Source of the DNA: Ruminococcus flavefaciens
GTDB taxonomy: Bacteria > Bacillota > Clostridia > Oscillospirales > Ruminococcaceae
Direction of reading: 5' to 3'
Assembly: GCF_900119075.1 (NCBI RefSeq)
Contig: NZ_FPIP01000003.1
Location: forward strand, 186,001 to 250,000
Length of the DNA: 64,000 nt
Below, in pieces: positions 33,391-42,309 of the stretch. Numbering within the stretch: the stretch's first letter is position 1; every line of letters begins with the position of its first letter. The notes beneath the pieces were generated by a model, which saw only the letters and a program-made list of their open reading frames with translations, ran no database searches and was not told the origin of the DNA. The translations under genes were made by a program, and so were the position numbers.

Positions 33391-35100
33391 TCACTTTACT
33401 GATGTGATTATATCCTCTGCCGAACCGCCCTGCGGCAGCATTGGCAGTACCAGCTCGTCGCAGTCAACTGCGCAGTCGATAACGAAAGGTACGTCGCTTG
33501 CGAAAGCGGCTTCTGCTAATTTTTTCAGCTCCTCAGCCGTTGAAGCGTGACCGCCCTTTGCACCGAATGCCTCAGCCACCTTTGCGAAGTCCGTCCTGCG
33601 GTCAAGAGTGGTATTGGAGTAGTGCTTGTCGTAGAAAAGCGTCTGCTGCTGACGAACCATTCCAAGTACGCCGTTGTTCATAACGACGATGACCACGGGG
33701 ATATCCTGAGATACCGCAGTTGCAAGCTCGCCTAAGTTCATGCCGAAGCTGCCGTCGCCTGTGAACAGTACAACGCGCTTACCCGTAGCTGTTGAAGCTC
33801 CGATAGCTGCGCCCAGTCCGTAGCCCATAGCTCCGAGACCGCCGCTGGAAAGGAATGTGCGGGGCTTTTTGAGGGGATAGCGCTGAGCCGTCCACATCTG
33901 GTGCTGTCCCACGTCGGTGGCGATGATAACGTCCTCGCCTGCACGGGCGCTGATTATGTCGATTATCTCATATGGGCTGAGCTTTGGAGAGCCGCCCTTT
34001 TCTGTTATTTTTTTCCTTGTGCTGTCAGCTGCTTCTTCTGTGAGTTTTTCTTCCTGTGCTTTCAGCTCCGCGATATGCTTCGCCCAGTCGGGGTGTCTGT
34101 TCTCCTCTACCATGGCGGTAAGGCGCTCCACGGAGTCGAGGAGGTCACCGCGTATAGTGAGGTCGGCAGGGATATTCTTGTTGAGCTCCGCGCCGTCGAT
34201 ATCTATGTGGATAATGCGGTAATTCTTGGTAAATCGGCTGTTTTCGCCTGTGGACCTGTTGCTGAAGCGTACTCCGAGAGCAATGACGAGGTCGGCTTCA
34301 TATTCGGCAGCAGTTGAAGCGTAATGACCGTGCATACCCTGCATACCGAGGAATCTCGGGTGGTCGCAGGGAACGGCTGAGAGCCCCATGAGTGAGCAGC
34401 CCATAGGTGCGTCTATTTTTTCCGCAAGAGCTGTCACCTGCTGTGAAGCCTTGCCGCTGATAACGCCGCCGCCAAAGTAGATATACGGTCTCTGGGCGCT
34501 GTTTATGAGCTCTGCCGCTTTCTGAAGCTTTGTTTCCGAAGCAAAGGTCAGAGGATAGGGGATAACAGGCTGTGCGTTGGATTCGTACTCGCAGAGCGCC
34601 GTCTGGACGTCCTTGGGGATATCCACAAGAACAGGTCCCTGTCTGCCCGATTTGGCTATTTTAAAGGCTGTGCGAAGAGTGTCCGCAAGCTCGTTTATGT
34701 CCTTGACAATGAAATTATGCTTGGTGATAGGCATGGTCACGCCGACAATATCTACCTCCTGGAAGCTGTCCCTGCCTATCTGGTCGCAGGAGACGTTTCC
34801 CGTGATAGCAACCATTGGCACTGAATCCAGATATGCCGCAGCTATGCCTGTTACGAGGTTTGTAGCCCCCGGGCCCGAGGTAGCTATTACAACTCCCACC
34901 TTGCCTGTTGAACGGGCATAGCCGTCCGCAGCATGGGCAGCTCCCTGCTCGTGGGCAGTGAGTATGTGCTTTATGCGGTCACGGGCGATGTAGAGCTCGT
35001 CAAAGAGGTCGATGACCTGACCTCCGGGGTAGCCGAATATAGTGTCGCAGCCCTGCTCGATGAGGGTTTCTACGACTATCTTTGCACCTGATATTTTCAT
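33391..35100 (-). CDS. ilvB: Acetolactate synthase large (catalytic) subunit
   Basis: 569 aa. It joins two pyruvates (or pyruvate and 2-oxobutyrate) with thiamine diphosphate and FAD. VETLIEQGCDTIFGYPGGQVID and the catalytic glutamate in LTAHEQGAAHAADGYAR are at the start; the ThDP/Mg motif is GDGSFGMNLGELATAVSQDIPVVIVVMNN near residue 440-470. AAAAGGA precedes the ATG. It has no T-box of its own; transcription may continue from leuA or start in the 35101-35160 gap. Confidence 0.97.
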   Translation of the reverse strand: MKISGAKIVVETLIEQGCDTIFGYPGGQVIDLFDELYIARDRIKHILTAHEQGAAHAADGYARSTGKVGVVIATSGPGATNLVTGIAAAYLDSVPMVAITGNVSCDQIGRDSFQEVDIVGVTMPITKHNFIVKDINELADTLRTAFKIAKSGRQGPVLVDIPKDVQTALCEYESNAQPVIPYPLTFASETKLQKAAELINSAQRPYIYFGGGVISGKASQQVTALAEKIDAPMGCSLMGLSAVPCDHPRFLGMQGMHGHYASTAAEYEADLVIALGVRFSNRSTGENSRFTKNYRIIHIDIDGAELNKNIPADLTIRGDLLDSVERLTAMVEENRHPDWAKHIAELKAQEEKLTEEAADSTRKKITEKGGSPKLSPYEIIDIISARAGEDVIIATDVGQHQMWTAQRYPLKKPRTFLSSGGLGAMGYGLGAAIGASTATGKRVVLFTGDGSFGMNLGELATAVSQDIPVVIVVMNNGVLGMVRQQQTLFYDKHYSNTTLDRRTDFAKVAEAFGAKGGHASTAEELKKLAEAAFASDVPFVIDCAVDCDELVLPMLPQGGSAEDIITSVK

Positions 35101-35160
35101 ATTAAAACGTCCTTTTCATTTAGCCTTTAGCCGTTAGCATAATTTGGAATGCAGAATAAA

Positions 35161-35496
35161 TCAAACTTCCGATATTTTTATCAGTTCTTCTTTAGTGTAT
35201 TCTTTATAATATGTTTTGTTTGGAGAAAACATAGAGTCAGTTGTGTCAGGAATCTTTTTTATAACTTTTTTCAAGTCAATATCCTTTGGCAATGATAAAA
35301 AGTTCCCATTTTCATCTTCCGATTTTATGGCACAGAAAATAAATTCACCGTTTTCAAGGTCAAATTCAAAATAATCTGCTGCTTCTGCTGCGTTGATATC
35401 TAAATAATCGCTTTGATTTTCAACGAACTTTTCATAAATGAATTCCATTAACGCTTGTTTGCTTATTTTTATTACTCTTACTTTATTTTTATCCAT
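35161..35496 (-). CDS. Uncharacterised AT-rich orphan, 111 aa
   Basis: The ATG at 35496 follows GGGAGC; an upstream in-frame GTG/ATG frame to 35553 lies in a repeat. The protein (MDKNKVRVIKISKQALMEFIYEKF... KEELIKISEV) is acidic, cytosolic and has no recognisable motif. Its base composition is far more AT-rich than the surrounding leu/ilv genes, with many AAA, TTT and ATT codons, which suggests recent acquisition. Such lone proteins are often immunity-like, but nothing in the sequence proves this. Confidence 0.7.
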   Translation of the reverse strand: MDKNKVRVIKISKQALMEFIYEKFVENQSDYLDINAAEAADYFEFDLENGEFIFCAIKSEDENGNFLSLPKDIDLKKVIKKIPDTTDSMFSPNKTYYKEYTKEELIKISEV

Positions 35497-35541
35497 GTGA
35501 AGCTCCCATAAAACAAAGTTTATATTAATTTGACCGTTTTT

Positions 35542-35567
35542 GCGGACGTGCAATGCGCGTCCCTACA
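35542..35567. repeat. Family-A half repeat
   Basis: GCGGACGTGCAATGCGCGTCCCTACA, one hairpin half with the CCCTACA end, in the gap before the Nudix gene's 3' end. Confidence 0.55.
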
Positions 35568-35570
35568 TTC

Positions 35571-35990
35571 TCAATGCTCATTGCGGCGCAGGATATCAAA
35601 TACATTGTTCTTTTCAAAATCGCGGATTATGGCGTCGGGGAGAAGAGTCCTGCATTGCTGTTCGTCCGCCCACACATAGTCCTGATGTTCAAAGCTCAGC
35701 TTTACGGCTTCTGTCGTTGTTTCGCAGAGATATACTATGAGCAGGTCGGGGAGCTCCCGTTCCAGAACGGCAACATAAGCGATATTTCCTATCCTGATAT
35801 CCGTAATGCCTGTTTCTTCCTGTATCTCGCGCATAACAGCGTCCTCGGGAGTTTCGCCGCTTTCGATGTTTCCGCCTGTATTCTCCCATGAACCGGCGCC
35901 GATATCGTCATTTTCACATCGCTTTATCAGAAGGAATCTGTTGAGCTTGGGGTTGTATATTATACATTTTACGATTATTTTTGCTATCAT
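35571..35990 (-). CDS. Nudix hydrolase
   Basis: 139 aa from the ATG at 35990 (AAAGGAG upstream; the longer frame to 36047 starts in a repeat). The Nudix box GX5EX7REUXEEXGU is intact in GNIESGETPEDAVMREIQEETGI-type arrangement (about residues 40-62), coordinating Mg for pyrophosphate hydrolysis. The substrate, possibly an oxidised nucleotide or NDP-sugar, cannot be read from sequence. Its place inside the leucine cluster is unusual and may be a passenger insertion along with the neighbouring repeats. Confidence 0.9.
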   Translation of the reverse strand: MIAKIIVKCIIYNPKLNRFLLIKRCENDDIGAGSWENTGGNIESGETPEDAVMREIQEETGITDIRIGNIAYVAVLERELPDLLIVYLCETTTEAVKLSFEHQDYVWADEQQCRTLLPDAIIRDFEKNNVFDILRRNEH

Positions 35991-36020
35991 TTTATCTCCT
36001 TTGGGGAGTGTTGGAAATCC

Positions 36021-36087
36021 TGATACGGGCGGCGGAACGCCGCCCATACATTCTCAATTCGGGACGTCGAGGACGCCGTCCCCTACA
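36021..36087. repeat. Family-A repeat between the Nudix gene and leuD
   Basis: GGGCGGCGGAACGCCGCCC hairpin, spacer, then GGGACGTCGAGGACGCCGTCCCCTACA. The arms are longer and more GC-rich than in other copies. Confidence 0.7.
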
Positions 36088-36088
36088 A

Positions 36089-36580
36089 TTATATCATGCC
36101 ATTGGCGATAGCCTGCATAAGTCCGCCGTTTTCGATTATTTTCTGTACAAACTCGGGGAAAGGCGCTGTTTTGTACTCTCTGCCCGTGGTGATATTGCGG
36201 ATAATTCCGTTATCGAGGTCAGCTTCCACATTATCTCCCTCGGAGATACCCTCGGCAGCTTCGGGACATTCCACGATAGCAAGTCCGATATTTATAGCGT
36301 TCCTGTAGAAGATTCGGGCGAAGCTCTTGGCGATGACAACGGAGATTCCGCTTGCCTTTATGGCTATGGGAGCGTGTTCACGGGACGAGCCGCAGCCGAA
36401 ATTCTGTCCTGCAACCATTATATCGCCCTGCTTTACGCGGCTCACGAAGGTCTTGTCGATATCCTCCATACAGTGGCTCGCAAGCTCCCTGTGGTCGCTT
36501 GTATTGAGGTAACGTGCAGGGATAATAACGTCTGTATCCACGTTGTCGCCGTATTTTATAGCGTTTCCTGTGTATTTCAT
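36089..36580 (-). CDS. leuD: 3-isopropylmalate dehydratase small subunit
   Basis: 163 aa from the ATG at 36580, which overlaps the leuC stop codon (ATGA). The larger open frame to 36760 is a shadow of leu[37 protein letters not shown] and [13 protein letters not shown] are the substrate-binding swivel-domain motifs. This is the short, archaeal/clostridial-type LeuD (about 165 aa). It works with LeuC. Confidence 0.96.
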   Translation of the reverse strand: MKYTGNAIKYGDNVDTDVIIPARYLNTSDHRELASHCMEDIDKTFVSRVKQGDIMVAGQNFGCGSSREHAPIAIKASGISVVIAKSFARIFYRNAINIGLAIVECPEAAEGISEGDNVEADLDNGIIRNITTGREYKTAPFPEFVQKIIENGGLMQAIANGMI

Positions 36581-37845
36581 AGCTCCATTACCTCCCACGG
36601 ACTTGTTATCCTGCCTGTTACGGCGCTTGCCGCCGCAGTTGCGGGGCTTGCAAGGTATACCTCGGACTCGGGGTGCCCCATACGTCCCACGAAGTTGCGG
36701 TTCGTAGTCGTTACGGCTCTCTCGCCTGCGGCAAGAATGCCCATATATCCGCCAAGGCACGGTCCGCAGGTAGGAGTTGACACTACTGCGCCGAACTCGA
36801 TAAATGTGCGGATAAGCCCCATTTCCATAGCGTCAAGGTATATCTGCTGAGTTGCAGGTATCACGATAACGCGGACGTGCTTTGCGGCTTTGCGTCCTTT
36901 CATTATCTCAGCGGCGGCGATAAGGTCCTCAAGCCTGCCGTTGGTGCATGAGCCTATTACCACCTGGTCTATCTTTACATCGCCTATTTCGGCGAAGGTA
37001 CGTGCATTTTCTGGAAGATGAGGAAAAGCCACAGTAGGCTCTATCTCCGACAGGTCAACGGTGAGCACCTCGTCGTAGTCTGCGTCCTCGTCAGCTTTGT
37101 ATATAACAGGCTCTGCGCCGCCGTGTGTGCGGATATAGTCGAGGGTGATATCGTCAACCTCGAAAATACCGTTCTTTGCCCCTGCCTCGATAGCCATATT
37201 CGCCATGCAAAGGCGGTCAGCCATAGTCAGGGAGGCAAGTCCCTCGCCTGTGAATTCCATAGAGCGGTAAAGGGCTCCGTCCACGCCTATCTCGCCGATA
37301 ATGTGGAGGATAACGTCCTTGCCCGACACGAATCTGCGGAGCTCTCCTGTGAGGACTACCTTGATAGCCTCGGGTACCTTGAACCACGCCTTGCCTGTAG
37401 CCATTCCGCAAGCCATATCCGTTGAGCCAACGCCTGTTGAGAAAGCTCCCAAAGCTCCGTAGGTGCAGGTATGGGAATCAGCGCCGATGACCACGTTTCC
37501 TGCGGTGACCAGACCTTTTTCGGGGAGCAGGGCGTGTTCGATGCCCATTTCTCCAACGTCGTAGAAGTGTGTTATGTCCTTTCCCGTGCAGAAATCGCGG
37601 CACATCTTGCACTGCTCTGCCGCCTTTATGTCCTTGTTGGGAGCGAAGTGGTCCATGACCATGGTGACCTTGTTTCTGTCGAACACGCTGTCCTTACCCA
37701 GCTTTGCGAACTCCTTGATAGCTACGGGAGAGGTTATATCGTTGCCGAGAACGAGGTCAAGGTCTGTCAGGATAAGCTCTCCCAGACAGACTGACTCCCT
37801 GCCCGAATGAGCCGCAAGTATCTTCTGAGTCATTGTCATTGCCAT
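36577..37845 (-). CDS. leuC: 3-isopropylmalate dehydratase large subunit
   Basis: 422 aa, aconitase family. It isomerises 2- and 3-isopropylmalate on a [4Fe-4S] cluster. The cluster cysteines lie in [13 protein letters not shown] and [33 protein letters not shown] is the active-site block. It is the shorter clostridial-type LeuC. It lies 20 bp after leuA and overlaps leuD by 4 bp. Confidence 0.97.
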   Translation of the reverse strand: MAMTMTQKILAAHSGRESVCLGELILTDLDLVLGNDITSPVAIKEFAKLGKDSVFDRNKVTMVMDHFAPNKDIKAAEQCKMCRDFCTGKDITHFYDVGEMGIEHALLPEKGLVTAGNVVIGADSHTCTYGALGAFSTGVGSTDMACGMATGKAWFKVPEAIKVVLTGELRRFVSGKDVILHIIGEIGVDGALYRSMEFTGEGLASLTMADRLCMANMAIEAGAKNGIFEVDDITLDYIRTHGGAEPVIYKADEDADYDEVLTVDLSEIEPTVAFPHLPENARTFAEIGDVKIDQVVIGSCTNGRLEDLIAAAEIMKGRKAAKHVRVIVIPATQQIYLDAMEMGLIRTFIEFGAVVSTPTCGPCLGGYMGILAAGERAVTTTNRNFVGRMGHPESEVYLASPATAAASAVTGRITSPWEVMEL

Positions 37846-37865
37846 ATTTCCACACTTCCTTTACA

Positions 37866-39530
37866 TTACTGCTTGTTGAGCATATTATTTACCGCGCTGA
37901 CAAGAGCCTTGACTGAAGAAGTGATGATATCGTTGTCGATACCCGTTCCCCAGAAGCTTTTGCCCTCCTTTGTGACTATCTCAACATAGGATACAGCCTT
38001 TGAAGCCGAGCCTACTTCCAGAGCGTGCTCGGTGTAGCTGTTGAGACTGTAGTCTGCGCCTGTATATGAGCGTATAGCGTTGCTGACGGCGTCAAGACGA
38101 CCGTTACCTGTATCGGTGACAGTAACTCGTCTGCCGCTGTAATCGAAGCTTACAGTTGCTTCGATACCGTTGCGCTGTACGAAGTGAGTTTCCGTGATGT
38201 TTATAGGCGAGGTTATATCCACATAGTTGCTCTTGAATATTGAGTAGACCTCGTCGGGGAGAAGCTCCTTGTGCTTTTTGTCTGAAATGCCCTTGACAAG
38301 GTAGCCCACGCTCTCGCGCATTTTCTTTGGCAGGTCGTAGCCGAAGCGAGTCTCCAGTATGTAGCCGATTCCGCCCTTGCCCGACTGGCTGTTGATGCGG
38401 ATAACGTCGGATTCGTACTCTCTGCCGATATCCGTAGGATCAAGAGGCAGATAGGGCACGTTCCAGACAGTATCGCCGTGTTCCTCGCGCCATTTCATGC
38501 CCTTTGCGATAGCGTCCTGATGAGAGCCGCTGAACGCCGCGAATACCAGCTTTCCAGAATAGGGCTGACGCTCGTAGATACCCATTCTCGTCAGACGGGA
38601 GAAGTCCTCGGACAGCGACGGTATATCGCTGAAATCCAGCTCGGGATCAACGCCCTGCGAGTACATATTCATGGCGAGAGTAATGATATCCACGTTTCCT
38701 GTGCGCTCGCCGTTGCCGAAGAGAGTTCCCTCGACGCGCTCTGCACCTGCAAGGAGTCCCATTTCCGTGTCAGCCACCGCACAGCCGCGGTCGTTGTGGG
38801 GGTGGAGGGAGACTATGACGTTTTCGCGGTATTTCAGGTTCTCGCACATATACTCTATCTGATTTGCGTAAACATGGGGCATTGAGAGCTGTACCGTTAC
38901 GGGGAGATTGATTATGACCTTGTCCTCGGGTGTGGGCTGCCACACGTCCAGAACGGCGTTGCATATCTCCAGCGCGAATTCGGGCTCTGTACCCGTGAAG
39001 CTCTCGGGGGAGTACTCAAAGCGGAAATTGCCCTCGTACTTCTCGCGGTAATCTTTAAGGAGCTTTGCTCCGCTGACCGCGATATCTATTATCTCCTCCT
39101 TGCTCTTGCGGAAGACTTGCTCGCGCTGAGCCACAGAGGTGGAGTTGTAAAGGTGAACTATGGCGTTCTTGCAGCCCTTGAGGGCTTCAAACGTCTTTTC
39201 GATGATGTGTTCACGGGACTGGGTGAGAACCTGTATCGCCACATCGTCGGGAATGAGATCCTGCTCGATAAGAGTGCGGCAGAAGTCGTACTCGGTCTCG
39301 GAAGCGGCAGGGAAGCCGATCTCTATCTCCTTGAAGCCGATATCAACCAGTCTGCGGAAGAATTCCAGCTTTTCGCCGAGGCTCATGGGTATTATAAGAG
39401 CCTGATTTCCGTCGCGGAGATCGACGCTGCACCACTGTGGAGCCTTGTCGATATAGGACTTTTCCGTCCATTTCATGGCAGTTTTCGGCGCTTCAAAGAA
39501 TTGTCTTGTGTACTTTTTTACGTTATTCAT
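37866..39530 (-). CDS. leuA: 2-isopropylmalate synthase (LeuA type 2)
   Basis: 554 aa from the ATG at 39530 (GGAGG 9 nt upstream); the frame extends back to 39662 through the T-box leader and that part is not coding. It condenses acetyl-CoA with 2-oxoisovalerate, the first step of leucine synthesis. The TIM-barrel motifs VDLRDGNQALI, GFKEIEIGFPAAS and SLHPHNDRGCAVA (metal-binding HxH-like) and the C-terminal regulatory domain (TDTGNGRLDAVSNAI, SYVEI) follow the Corynebacterium/Mycobacterium type. Leucine feedback through that domain is expected. Confidence 0.96.
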   Translation of the reverse strand: MNNVKKYTRQFFEAPKTAMKWTEKSYIDKAPQWCSVDLRDGNQALIIPMSLGEKLEFFRRLVDIGFKEIEIGFPAASETEYDFCRTLIEQDLIPDDVAIQVLTQSREHIIEKTFEALKGCKNAIVHLYNSTSVAQREQVFRKSKEEIIDIAVSGAKLLKDYREKYEGNFRFEYSPESFTGTEPEFALEICNAVLDVWQPTPEDKVIINLPVTVQLSMPHVYANQIEYMCENLKYRENVIVSLHPHNDRGCAVADTEMGLLAGAERVEGTLFGNGERTGNVDIITLAMNMYSQGVDPELDFSDIPSLSEDFSRLTRMGIYERQPYSGKLVFAAFSGSHQDAIAKGMKWREEHGDTVWNVPYLPLDPTDIGREYESDVIRINSQSGKGGIGYILETRFGYDLPKKMRESVGYLVKGISDKKHKELLPDEVYSIFKSNYVDITSPINITETHFVQRNGIEATVSFDYSGRRVTVTDTGNGRLDAVSNAIRSYTGADYSLNSYTEHALEVGSASKAVSYVEIVTKEGKSFWGTGIDNDIITSSVKALVSAVNNMLNKQ

Positions 39531-39542
39531 GTCAAAACCTCC

Positions 39543-39843
39543 ATTCCGATCCGTTTGCCTCGCAGGAGGGTAATAAAAAATCTCCTCCATGCACGGCATG
39601 GAAGAGACGAAGCTGCAATATACTCCGTGGTACCACTCTTCTTGATGTAAGAATACACCCACTCATCTGCGTCGGATCAACGCATATCTCTGTAACGGGA
39701 GAGCCCGTCCGTGCCTACTTGACGCGGTCTGCGCCTTTGGGACGGCTGCTCGGGGAGGAGTTATGACCTGTATTTGTCTGCCGACTTTCACCAGCCGTCG
39801 GCTCTCTGTGAAAACTCACACAAGCTTTGTTTCCCTTCATAGC
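39543..39843 (-). promoter_or_regulatory. T-box leader of leuA with terminator/antiterminator
   Basis: On the minus strand the leader contains the stem-I distal signature AGAGAGCCGACGGCTGGTG (around 39780-39808), a stem-III-like GCGTTGATCCGACGC, the T-box core AGTGGTACCACGG (39637-39625) and a terminator (39607-39575). In it TCTCTTCCATGC pairs with GCATGGAGGAGA before a T-run. A likely specifier codon is CTC (Leu) at 39760-39758, in AACTCCTCCCCGAG. Uncharged tRNA-Leu would stabilise the antiterminator and let the leu genes be transcribed. Confidence 0.9.
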
Positions 39844-39863
39844 ATTTTCAATTTATTAACTGT

Positions 39864-39892
39864 ATTATACAATGAAAAACAGCATTTGTCAA
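39864..39892 (-). promoter_or_regulatory. Promoter of the leu operon
   Basis: TTGACA (39892-39887) and TATAAT (39869-39864) on the minus strand, 17-bp spacing: a perfect consensus. The leader is then about 325 nt long and spans the T-box. Confidence 0.85.
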
Positions 39893-39920
39893 GCATTTGC
39901 ATAAATTTTGCAAATTGAAA

Positions 39921-39997
39921 TTGCAGGGGAGGGCGCCTAACAGGCGCCCGTAAGTATTTGTGTCATTTTATTCGGGCGAGCGGAATTCGCCCCTACA
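39921..39997. repeat. Family-A repeat upstream of the leu promoter
   Basis: TGCAGGGGAGGGCGCCTAACAGGCGCCCG at one end and CGGGCGAGCGGAATTCGCCCCTACA at the other. It lies between the zinc-ribbon gene and the leuA promoter. Confidence 0.7.
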
Positions 39998-39999
39998 GC

Positions 40000-40254
40000 T
40001 CAAGGAGCTTTACTTCCGCAGTCGGGGCAGAAATTGCTGGTGCAGTCCCTGCCGCAGCTGCATTTCCACGGCTTTACGGGCGCTTTCATGCCGCATTCGG
40101 GACAGAAATTGGTACTGTTTTCCGTTCCGCATACACAGCGCCATTTATCGCCGTTCCACACGGGAGCAGCCTTGTTCTCCGCAGCCATGCGGAAAAGCGC
40201 TTCGCCGTTGGTCATATACTGCAAGCCCACAACGGGAAAACCGAATATAAACAT
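40000..40254 (-). CDS. Double zinc-ribbon small protein, 84 aa
   Basis: The ATG at 40254 follows GAGGTG; the GTG at 40263 is part of that site. Two CxC/CxxC ribbons, CVCGTENSTNFCPECG and CSCGRDCTSNFCPDCG, fill the C-terminal half and resemble the zinc-ribbon tails of AIM24-linked proteins. The N-terminal part (MFIFGFPVVGLQYMTNGEALFRMAAE) is moderately hydrophobic. It is the last gene of a three-gene unit with the 47-aa membrane protein and the AIM24-family gene, 16 bp after the former. Confidence 0.8.
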   Translation of the reverse strand: MFIFGFPVVGLQYMTNGEALFRMAAENKAAPVWNGDKWRCVCGTENSTNFCPECGMKAPVKPWKCSCGRDCTSNFCPDCGSKAP

Positions 40255-40270
40255 AAACGTCACCTCATTG

Positions 40271-40414
40271 CTATTGCTGCGACTTTATATAGTCAGCTAT
40301 CCTGTATATTCCGTAGAATACCCATATTATCCATGATATTGCCCAGAGTCCTGTGAATACGCTGAATAATAGGTATACTGCCGCAACGGCGGCAGCGATG
40401 AGCCAGTGCTTCAT
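40271..40414 (-). CDS. Small single-pass or hairpin membrane protein, 47 aa
   Basis: The ATG at 40414 lies 3 nt after the AIM24-family stop codon and the frame ends at TAG 40271. MKHWLIAAAVAAVYLLFSVFTGLWAISWIIWVFYGIYRIADYIKSQQ is predicted here as two closely spaced hydrophobic helices (given as segments: residues 4-21 and 22-38). No separate ribosome binding site is strong, so translation is probably coupled. It was missed by a 60-codon cutoff. Confidence 0.7.
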   Translation of the reverse strand: MKHWLIAAAVAAVYLLFSVFTGLWAISWIIWVFYGIYRIADYIKSQQ

Positions 40415-40417
40415 GAT

Positions 40418-41092
40418 TTACTTCTTTACGCCGAGAGAAAGAATTCTGCCTGCAAAGTCGTTGAAGTTCTGTGTCTGGAGTATTACCTTACCCGGACCTA
40501 CCAGCTTTGTGAGGAAAAGTCCCTCGCCGCCGAGGAATATATTTCCCAGTCCCTTTACAGTCTCTATCTCGTACTGTACAGTGGGCTCGAAAGCAACGAC
40601 GTTACCTGTATCTACTTTGAGTATTTCGCCTGGAGCGAGAGTTTTCTCTACCATATCTCCGTCAACTTCGAGGAAAGCCATGCCGCTTCCGAAGAGCTGC
40701 TGGAGAATGAAGCCCTCACCGCCGAAGAATCCCGAGAGTATCTTCTTTGTGAAAACTGCCTTGAGGTCTACTGTCTGTTCAGCGCATAGAAATGCGCCCT
40801 TCTGGCAGATAAGACCGCCGTTGGAGATATTTACAGGAACGAGAGAACCTGGGACTGTAGCGCCGAAAGCTATCTTTGCGCCCTGAACTTCAGCTGTGTA
40901 ATTAGCCATGAATATGGATTCGCCTGTGAACATTCTTCCGAGGCTTCTTCCGAGACCGCCTCTTGCATTTGTGCTCATCTTGATGCCCTGTGACTGCCAG
41001 ATCATTCCGCCTGACTGTGTGAACATTGATTCTCCTGCGTTAAGCTCGCATTCTACTGCCGGTACTGTTTGACCAATAATCGTATATCTCAT
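40418..41092 (-). CDS. AIM24/TIGR00266-family protein
   Basis: 224 aa, a beta-rich TRAP-like fold. AGESMFTQSGGMIWQSQGIKM, GESIFMANYTAEVQGAKIAFGA and GEILKVDTGNVVAFEP are family landmarks. Family members are conserved in bacteria and in fungal mitochondria (AIM24), but their biochemical role is not established; a link to membrane organisation or stress has been proposed. AAGGAGG precedes the ATG. It heads the unit with the 47-aa membrane and 84-aa zinc-ribbon genes, which suggests a membrane-associated complex. Confidence 0.85.
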   Translation of the reverse strand: MRYTIIGQTVPAVECELNAGESMFTQSGGMIWQSQGIKMSTNARGGLGRSLGRMFTGESIFMANYTAEVQGAKIAFGATVPGSLVPVNISNGGLICQKGAFLCAEQTVDLKAVFTKKILSGFFGGEGFILQQLFGSGMAFLEVDGDMVEKTLAPGEILKVDTGNVVAFEPTVQYEIETVKGLGNIFLGGEGLFLTKLVGPGKVILQTQNFNDFAGRILSLGVKK

Positions 41093-41142
41093 ACAGACAT
41101 ACCCTCCTTAACATTTTATTATATTCAGCGGAATTACCGCTT

Positions 41143-42129
41143 TTAAACATTTTTTATCCTGCACAGATTGGCTTCTCCCGAGTTGAGGTGGATAGTCTCA
41201 CCCGACTGGAGCTGCACTATGAGGTTGGCATTGTCGTCAATGCCCGTAGCTTCACCGATTATCTGCTTGTTTCCCACATTTGCGGTTATTATATTTCCTG
41301 TGAGAAGCTCGCGCTCTCTGTATGCGGAAAGAAAGCTGCGGTTCTCTATTTTATGCATATATATTTCAAGGCGGTTGAGCACCTCTGCGCAGAGCCTGTT
41401 CCTGTTTACGGCAACTCCCGTCTCGTCCTCGATAGATGTAGCCTTTTTGCGTAGCTCCTCATCGAAGCTGTCGCCTATACTGCGGACGTTTATGCCGATA
41501 CCGATAACGGCGCAGTCAAGAGTGCGCATTTCAAGTCCGAATGAAGCCTCTGTCAGTATGCCGCATATTTTTTTGCCGTTCATGTAGAGGTCGTTCACCC
41601 ATTTTATCATAACGGGCTGACCGCAGCAGTATTCTATAGCTTCTGCAACTGCGCAGGCTGCCGCTCCTGTTATCATTGGAGCGTATTCAAGGCTGAATTC
41701 GGGGCGTACAAGAGTACTCATATATAGTCCCTTGCCGGCAGGTGAAACGAAGCTCCTGCCTATACGTCCTCTGCCTGCGGTCTGTCGGTCGGCAACGGAG
41801 GTAGTACCGTTGGGAACGTTGTTTGAATCCTGTTCCTTGGTGATATTATTGGTGGACTCAACTGTATCATACACGCTGAGGTTGCGTCCCAGCTCTTTTG
41901 TTTTCAGAAACGGAGTGATAAGGTCTGCCGAAAGTCTGTTGTTGTCATCGTTGAGCTTGTAGCCCTTGGAGGTCACTGAGCTGATGGAAAATCCCTCAGT
42001 TTCAAGCGCTTTTACGGCTTTCCACACAGCATTGCGGCTTACGCCGAGCTTGTCTGCAAGGGCAGCTCCCGAGATATAATCGCCCTCTGCGCCTGCAAGG
42101 GAGGCGAGCAATTCGGATTTTACGTTCAT
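41143..42129 (-). CDS. birA: Bifunctional biotin ligase / biotin operon repressor
   Basis: 328 aa from the ATG at 42129 (AAAGGA upstream; an in-frame start at 42171 is in the promoter region). An N-terminal winged helix (ISGAALADKLGVSRNAVWKAVKALETEGF) binds DNA, and the ligase domain has RQTAGRGRIGRSFVSP, the biotinoyl-AMP loop, and KWVNDLYMNGKKICGILTE. It attaches biotin to carboxylase carrier proteins and probably represses biotin uptake or synthesis genes elsewhere; no biotin gene is in this window. Confidence 0.95.
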   Translation of the reverse strand: MNVKSELLASLAGAEGDYISGAALADKLGVSRNAVWKAVKALETEGFSISSVTSKGYKLNDDNNRLSADLITPFLKTKELGRNLSVYDTVESTNNITKEQDSNNVPNGTTSVADRQTAGRGRIGRSFVSPAGKGLYMSTLVRPEFSLEYAPMITGAAACAVAEAIEYCCGQPVMIKWVNDLYMNGKKICGILTEASFGLEMRTLDCAVIGIGINVRSIGDSFDEELRKKATSIEDETGVAVNRNRLCAEVLNRLEIYMHKIENRSFLSAYRERELLTGNIITANVGNKQIIGEATGIDDNANLIVQLQSGETIHLNSGEANLCRIKNV

Positions 42130-42309
42130 AGTCGAGTGTTCCTTTCGGTAATGTTGATAACATTGTATCACAAAAAAATAGTTTTTGCAAGAGAAATCAC
42201 GGAAAATTGGTAAAAATGACGTTCGGAGATATCATAATTTTAGCTAAGCGCAAAAAAGGACGGTTTTCGAGACCGACCTTGTTGTATAATCTTATTTTGC
42301 ACGGGCAAA

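Noticed and set aside
35540..36087. Insertion sequence around the Nudix gene
   Set aside because: No transposase and no target duplications were visible; only short repeat halves.
37866..39662. Extended leuA frame starting at 39662
   Set aside because: The extra 44 codons run through the T-box antiterminator and terminator; the ATG at 39530 has the ribosome binding site.
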